From Pseudomonadales bacterium (GTDB lineage: Bacteria; Pseudomonadota; Gammaproteobacteria; Pseudomonadales; Pseudohongiellaceae), in contig JACKOJ010000001.1 of assembly GCA_024234325.1 (NCBI GenBank), positions 248,001 through 312,000 of the forward strand: a stretch of 64,000 nucleotides of DNA, given 5' to 3'. The translations under genes were made by a program, and so were the position numbers. How positions within the stretch are numbered: the first letter of the stretch is position 1; each line of letters begins with the position of its first letter. The notes beneath the pieces were generated by a model, which ran no database searches, was not told the DNA's origin, and was given only the letters and a program-made list of their open reading frames with translations. Below are positions 62,563 to 64,000 of the stretch, piece after piece.

Positions 62563-63845
62563 GAATTACTGCAGTCAAAGAAGGCACACGCGCATTCACT
62601 CTGCGCTCCATCCGCACAGAACTGGCGAGACGACTTGGACAGGAGCTGTTGCGCAGCATCCGCATCGGCTCACTGCTGCTGGAAGAAAATGGCCATGTTC
62701 AGCACTTCGGGCAGGCACGCGAGAAAGCGTCGATAGAAGCCTATATCCGAGTGTGCGACGAGGCCGCATGGCTGGCTCTACTTGAGGGGGGATCCGTCGG
62801 GGCTGGAGAGGCCTATATGCGAGGGCACTGGGACACTCCCGACCTGGTACGCGTGGTGCGCCTGATGGTCCTCAACATGGAAGTGCTCTACCGCATGCAG
62901 GATCATCAGCCCTGGTGGCAGCGGTTGGCGGCAAAACTGTTCCATGTGTCGCGCCGCAATACCCTGCAGAAAGCCCGACAGAATATCTCGGCGCACTATG
63001 ATTTGAGCAATGCGTTTTTCGCCCAGATGCTCGACCCTACCATGGCTTACTCCGCCGGCATCTTCCAGCAGGACGACGAGTCGCTGCAAACCGCCTCGAC
63101 GCGAAAATTTGATCACATCTGCCGACGCCTGCAACTGAGTGACAAGGACCATCTGCTGGAAATCGGCACCGGCTGGGGCGGTCTGGCCATTCATGCCGCC
63201 AAACATTACGGATGTCGTGTCACCAGCACCACGCTGTCACGGGAGCAGTTGCAATACGCACAGGAATGGGTGGCACGCGAGGGCCTGCAGGACCGTATCA
63301 CGCTGCTGCAACAGGATTACCGGGAGCTTGAGGGCCAGTATGACAAACTGGTGTCCGTGGAAATGATTGAGGCCGTGGGGGCGCAGTACTACGACGCCTA
63401 TTTTGCCCAGTGCAACCGCCTGCTCAAACCGGAGGGACTGATGCTGATTCAGGCGATCACCATTTCGGACCAGCGATATGCGCAATCGGTTCGCAGCACC
63501 GACTTCATCAAGCGCTACATCTTTCCGGGCGGACAACTGCCGAGCAATGCCGTGATTGCCGATCACGTGGCACGACATACCGACATGCAGCTGATTGGGC
63601 TGGAAGATATGACGCACGACTATGCTCGCACCCTGCATGCCTGGCGGCAGCGGTTTCATGCGGCATTGCCCGTCATACGCAGTCACGGGGCGGACGATCT
63701 GTTCATCCGGATGTGGGATTACTATCTGTGCTTCTGTGAGGGCGGATTTCTGGAGCGGGTCATTCACACCGCACAGTTTCTGCTCGCGAAACCGGCGTTT
63801 CGGCACCTTCCGTATCTGAAGACAGACCCTTTGCCCACGCCCTGA
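62559..63845 (+). CDS. Cyclopropane-fatty-acyl-phospholipid synthase family methyltransferase
   Basis: Encodes 428 residues, including the N-terminal domain before the SAM-binding core. The core has EIGTGWGG at 201-208, followed by SREQLQYAQEWVAREGL and the family segment YDKLVSVEMIEAVGAQYYDAYF. It transfers a methyl or methylene group to unsaturated lipid acyl chains. In this operon, modification by the SDR, FAD and DUF1365 proteins may make a variant such as a furan or branched fatty acid. ATG 62559 overlaps the DUF1365 stop. Confidence 0.92.
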   Translation: MRITAVKEGTRAFTLRSIRTELARRLGQELLRSIRIGSLLLEENGHVQHFGQAREKASIEAYIRVCDEAAWLALLEGGSVGAGEAYMRGHWDTPDLVRVVRLMVLNMEVLYRMQDHQPWWQRLAAKLFHVSRRNTLQKARQNISAHYDLSNAFFAQMLDPTMAYSAGIFQQDDESLQTASTRKFDHICRRLQLSDKDHLLEIGTGWGGLAIHAAKHYGCRVTSTTLSREQLQYAQEWVAREGLQDRITLLQQDYRELEGQYDKLVSVEMIEAVGAQYYDAYFAQCNRLLKPEGLMLIQAITISDQRYAQSVRSTDFIKRYIFPGGQLPSNAVIADHVARHTDMQLIGLEDMTHDYARTLHAWRQRFHAALPVIRSHGADDLFIRMWDYYLCFCEGGFLERVIHTAQFLLAKPAFRHLPYLKTDPLPTP

Positions 63846-63959
63846 GAATCGACATTCGGAGTTGTTGCCACTCCTGCTTCAGAGTACTCTGCGCGAGCGT
63901 ATCGATCCCGTCGCTATCGGGTTCGCAACTCCGACATTGTCATCTGCCGCAGGCTGGCC

Positions 63960-64000
63960 ATGAAACCCATCACGTCCTCACTGTCCCGCAGTCTGATCCT
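63960..64000 (+). CDS. Start of a further gene (partial)
   Basis: An ATG at 63960 opens a frame to the end of the window encoding MKPITSSLSRSLIL. It follows the cyclopropane synthase gene by 114 bp on the same strand and has the look of a signal or membrane N-terminus. The product cannot be identified. The gap 63846-63959 contains nothing else recognisable. Confidence 0.35.
   Translation, partial: MKPITSSLSRSLI

Noticed and set aside
63862..63963. Short frame between the cyclopropane synthase gene and the last partial gene
   Set aside because: About 33 codons with a TTG start and no domain; overlap with the next ATG is probably chance.
1..64000. CRISPR arrays, tRNA or rRNA genes, insertion sequences and prophage
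   Set aside because: None seen: no regularly spaced repeats, no tRNA-like cloverleaf or rRNA sequence noticed, no transposase, integrase or phage structural gene.

Overview
The window looks like chromosome of a high-GC, free-living, probably marine gammaproteobacterium. The reasons are a secretome rich in TonB receptors, DUF5916/alginate-export type barrels and DUF5117-type metalloproteases, a TAXI-TRAP transporter, a SulP permease, and the SDR/FAD/DUF1365/cyclopropane-synthase operon common in that class. The taxonomic placement is inferred from family content only. I see no rRNA, tRNA, CRISPR array, insertion sequence or prophage.

Layout. 1-3.1 kb: the tail of a plus-strand gene and a minus-strand TonB receptor, with a shared hairpin terminator between them. 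3.5-13.2 kb: a small coiled-coil protein, a lipoprotein M16 protease, then a tightly coupled operon (ABC ATPase, ABC permease, PDZ lipoprotein, two exported FG-GAP proteins, small membrane protein). 13.2-24.9 kb: SulP transporter, SPFH protein with a ribbon-helix-helix-like partner, HupE-like metal permease with an exported partner, DUF5916 barrel, an ECF sigma cassette and an alginate-export-type porin. 24.9-35.7 kb: MFS exporter, LysE exporter divergent from a MocR regulator with a clear inverted-repeat operator, DinB, NTF2-like protein, two tandem Tat-exported dienelactone hydrolases, a hexapeptide acetyltransferase, a nucleoside-recognition protein, an exported HpcH/HpaI aldolase and a membrane-linked AraC regulator. 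35.7-37.8 kb: higBA, GNAT and methyltransferase, lower in GC and probably acquired. 37.9-43.6 kb: NHL propeller, DksA-like and DUF465 proteins, double SnoaL protein, DUF2200, and an arsenic module (AS3MT-like ArsM with a radical SAM enzyme). 43.7-51.7 kb: a metzincin-type protease, a P1 peptidase, and a TAXI-TRAP importer. 51.7-59.5 kb: Ca/Na antiporter, then DUF58, transglutaminase, MoxR and TPR genes. 59.6-64 kb: a lipid-modification operon that runs off the window.

The most interesting parts are the arsM/radical SAM pair, whose radical SAM enzyme has a C-terminal Cys cluster; the ABC/PDZ/FG-GAP operon, which matches no system I know; a probable CTG start codon for the ECF sigma factor; the SPFH/ribbon-helix-helix unit with its palindrome; and three related GGGGTCAG-type hairpin repeats at gene ends, two of which supply the last codons or stop codon of the neighbouring gene.
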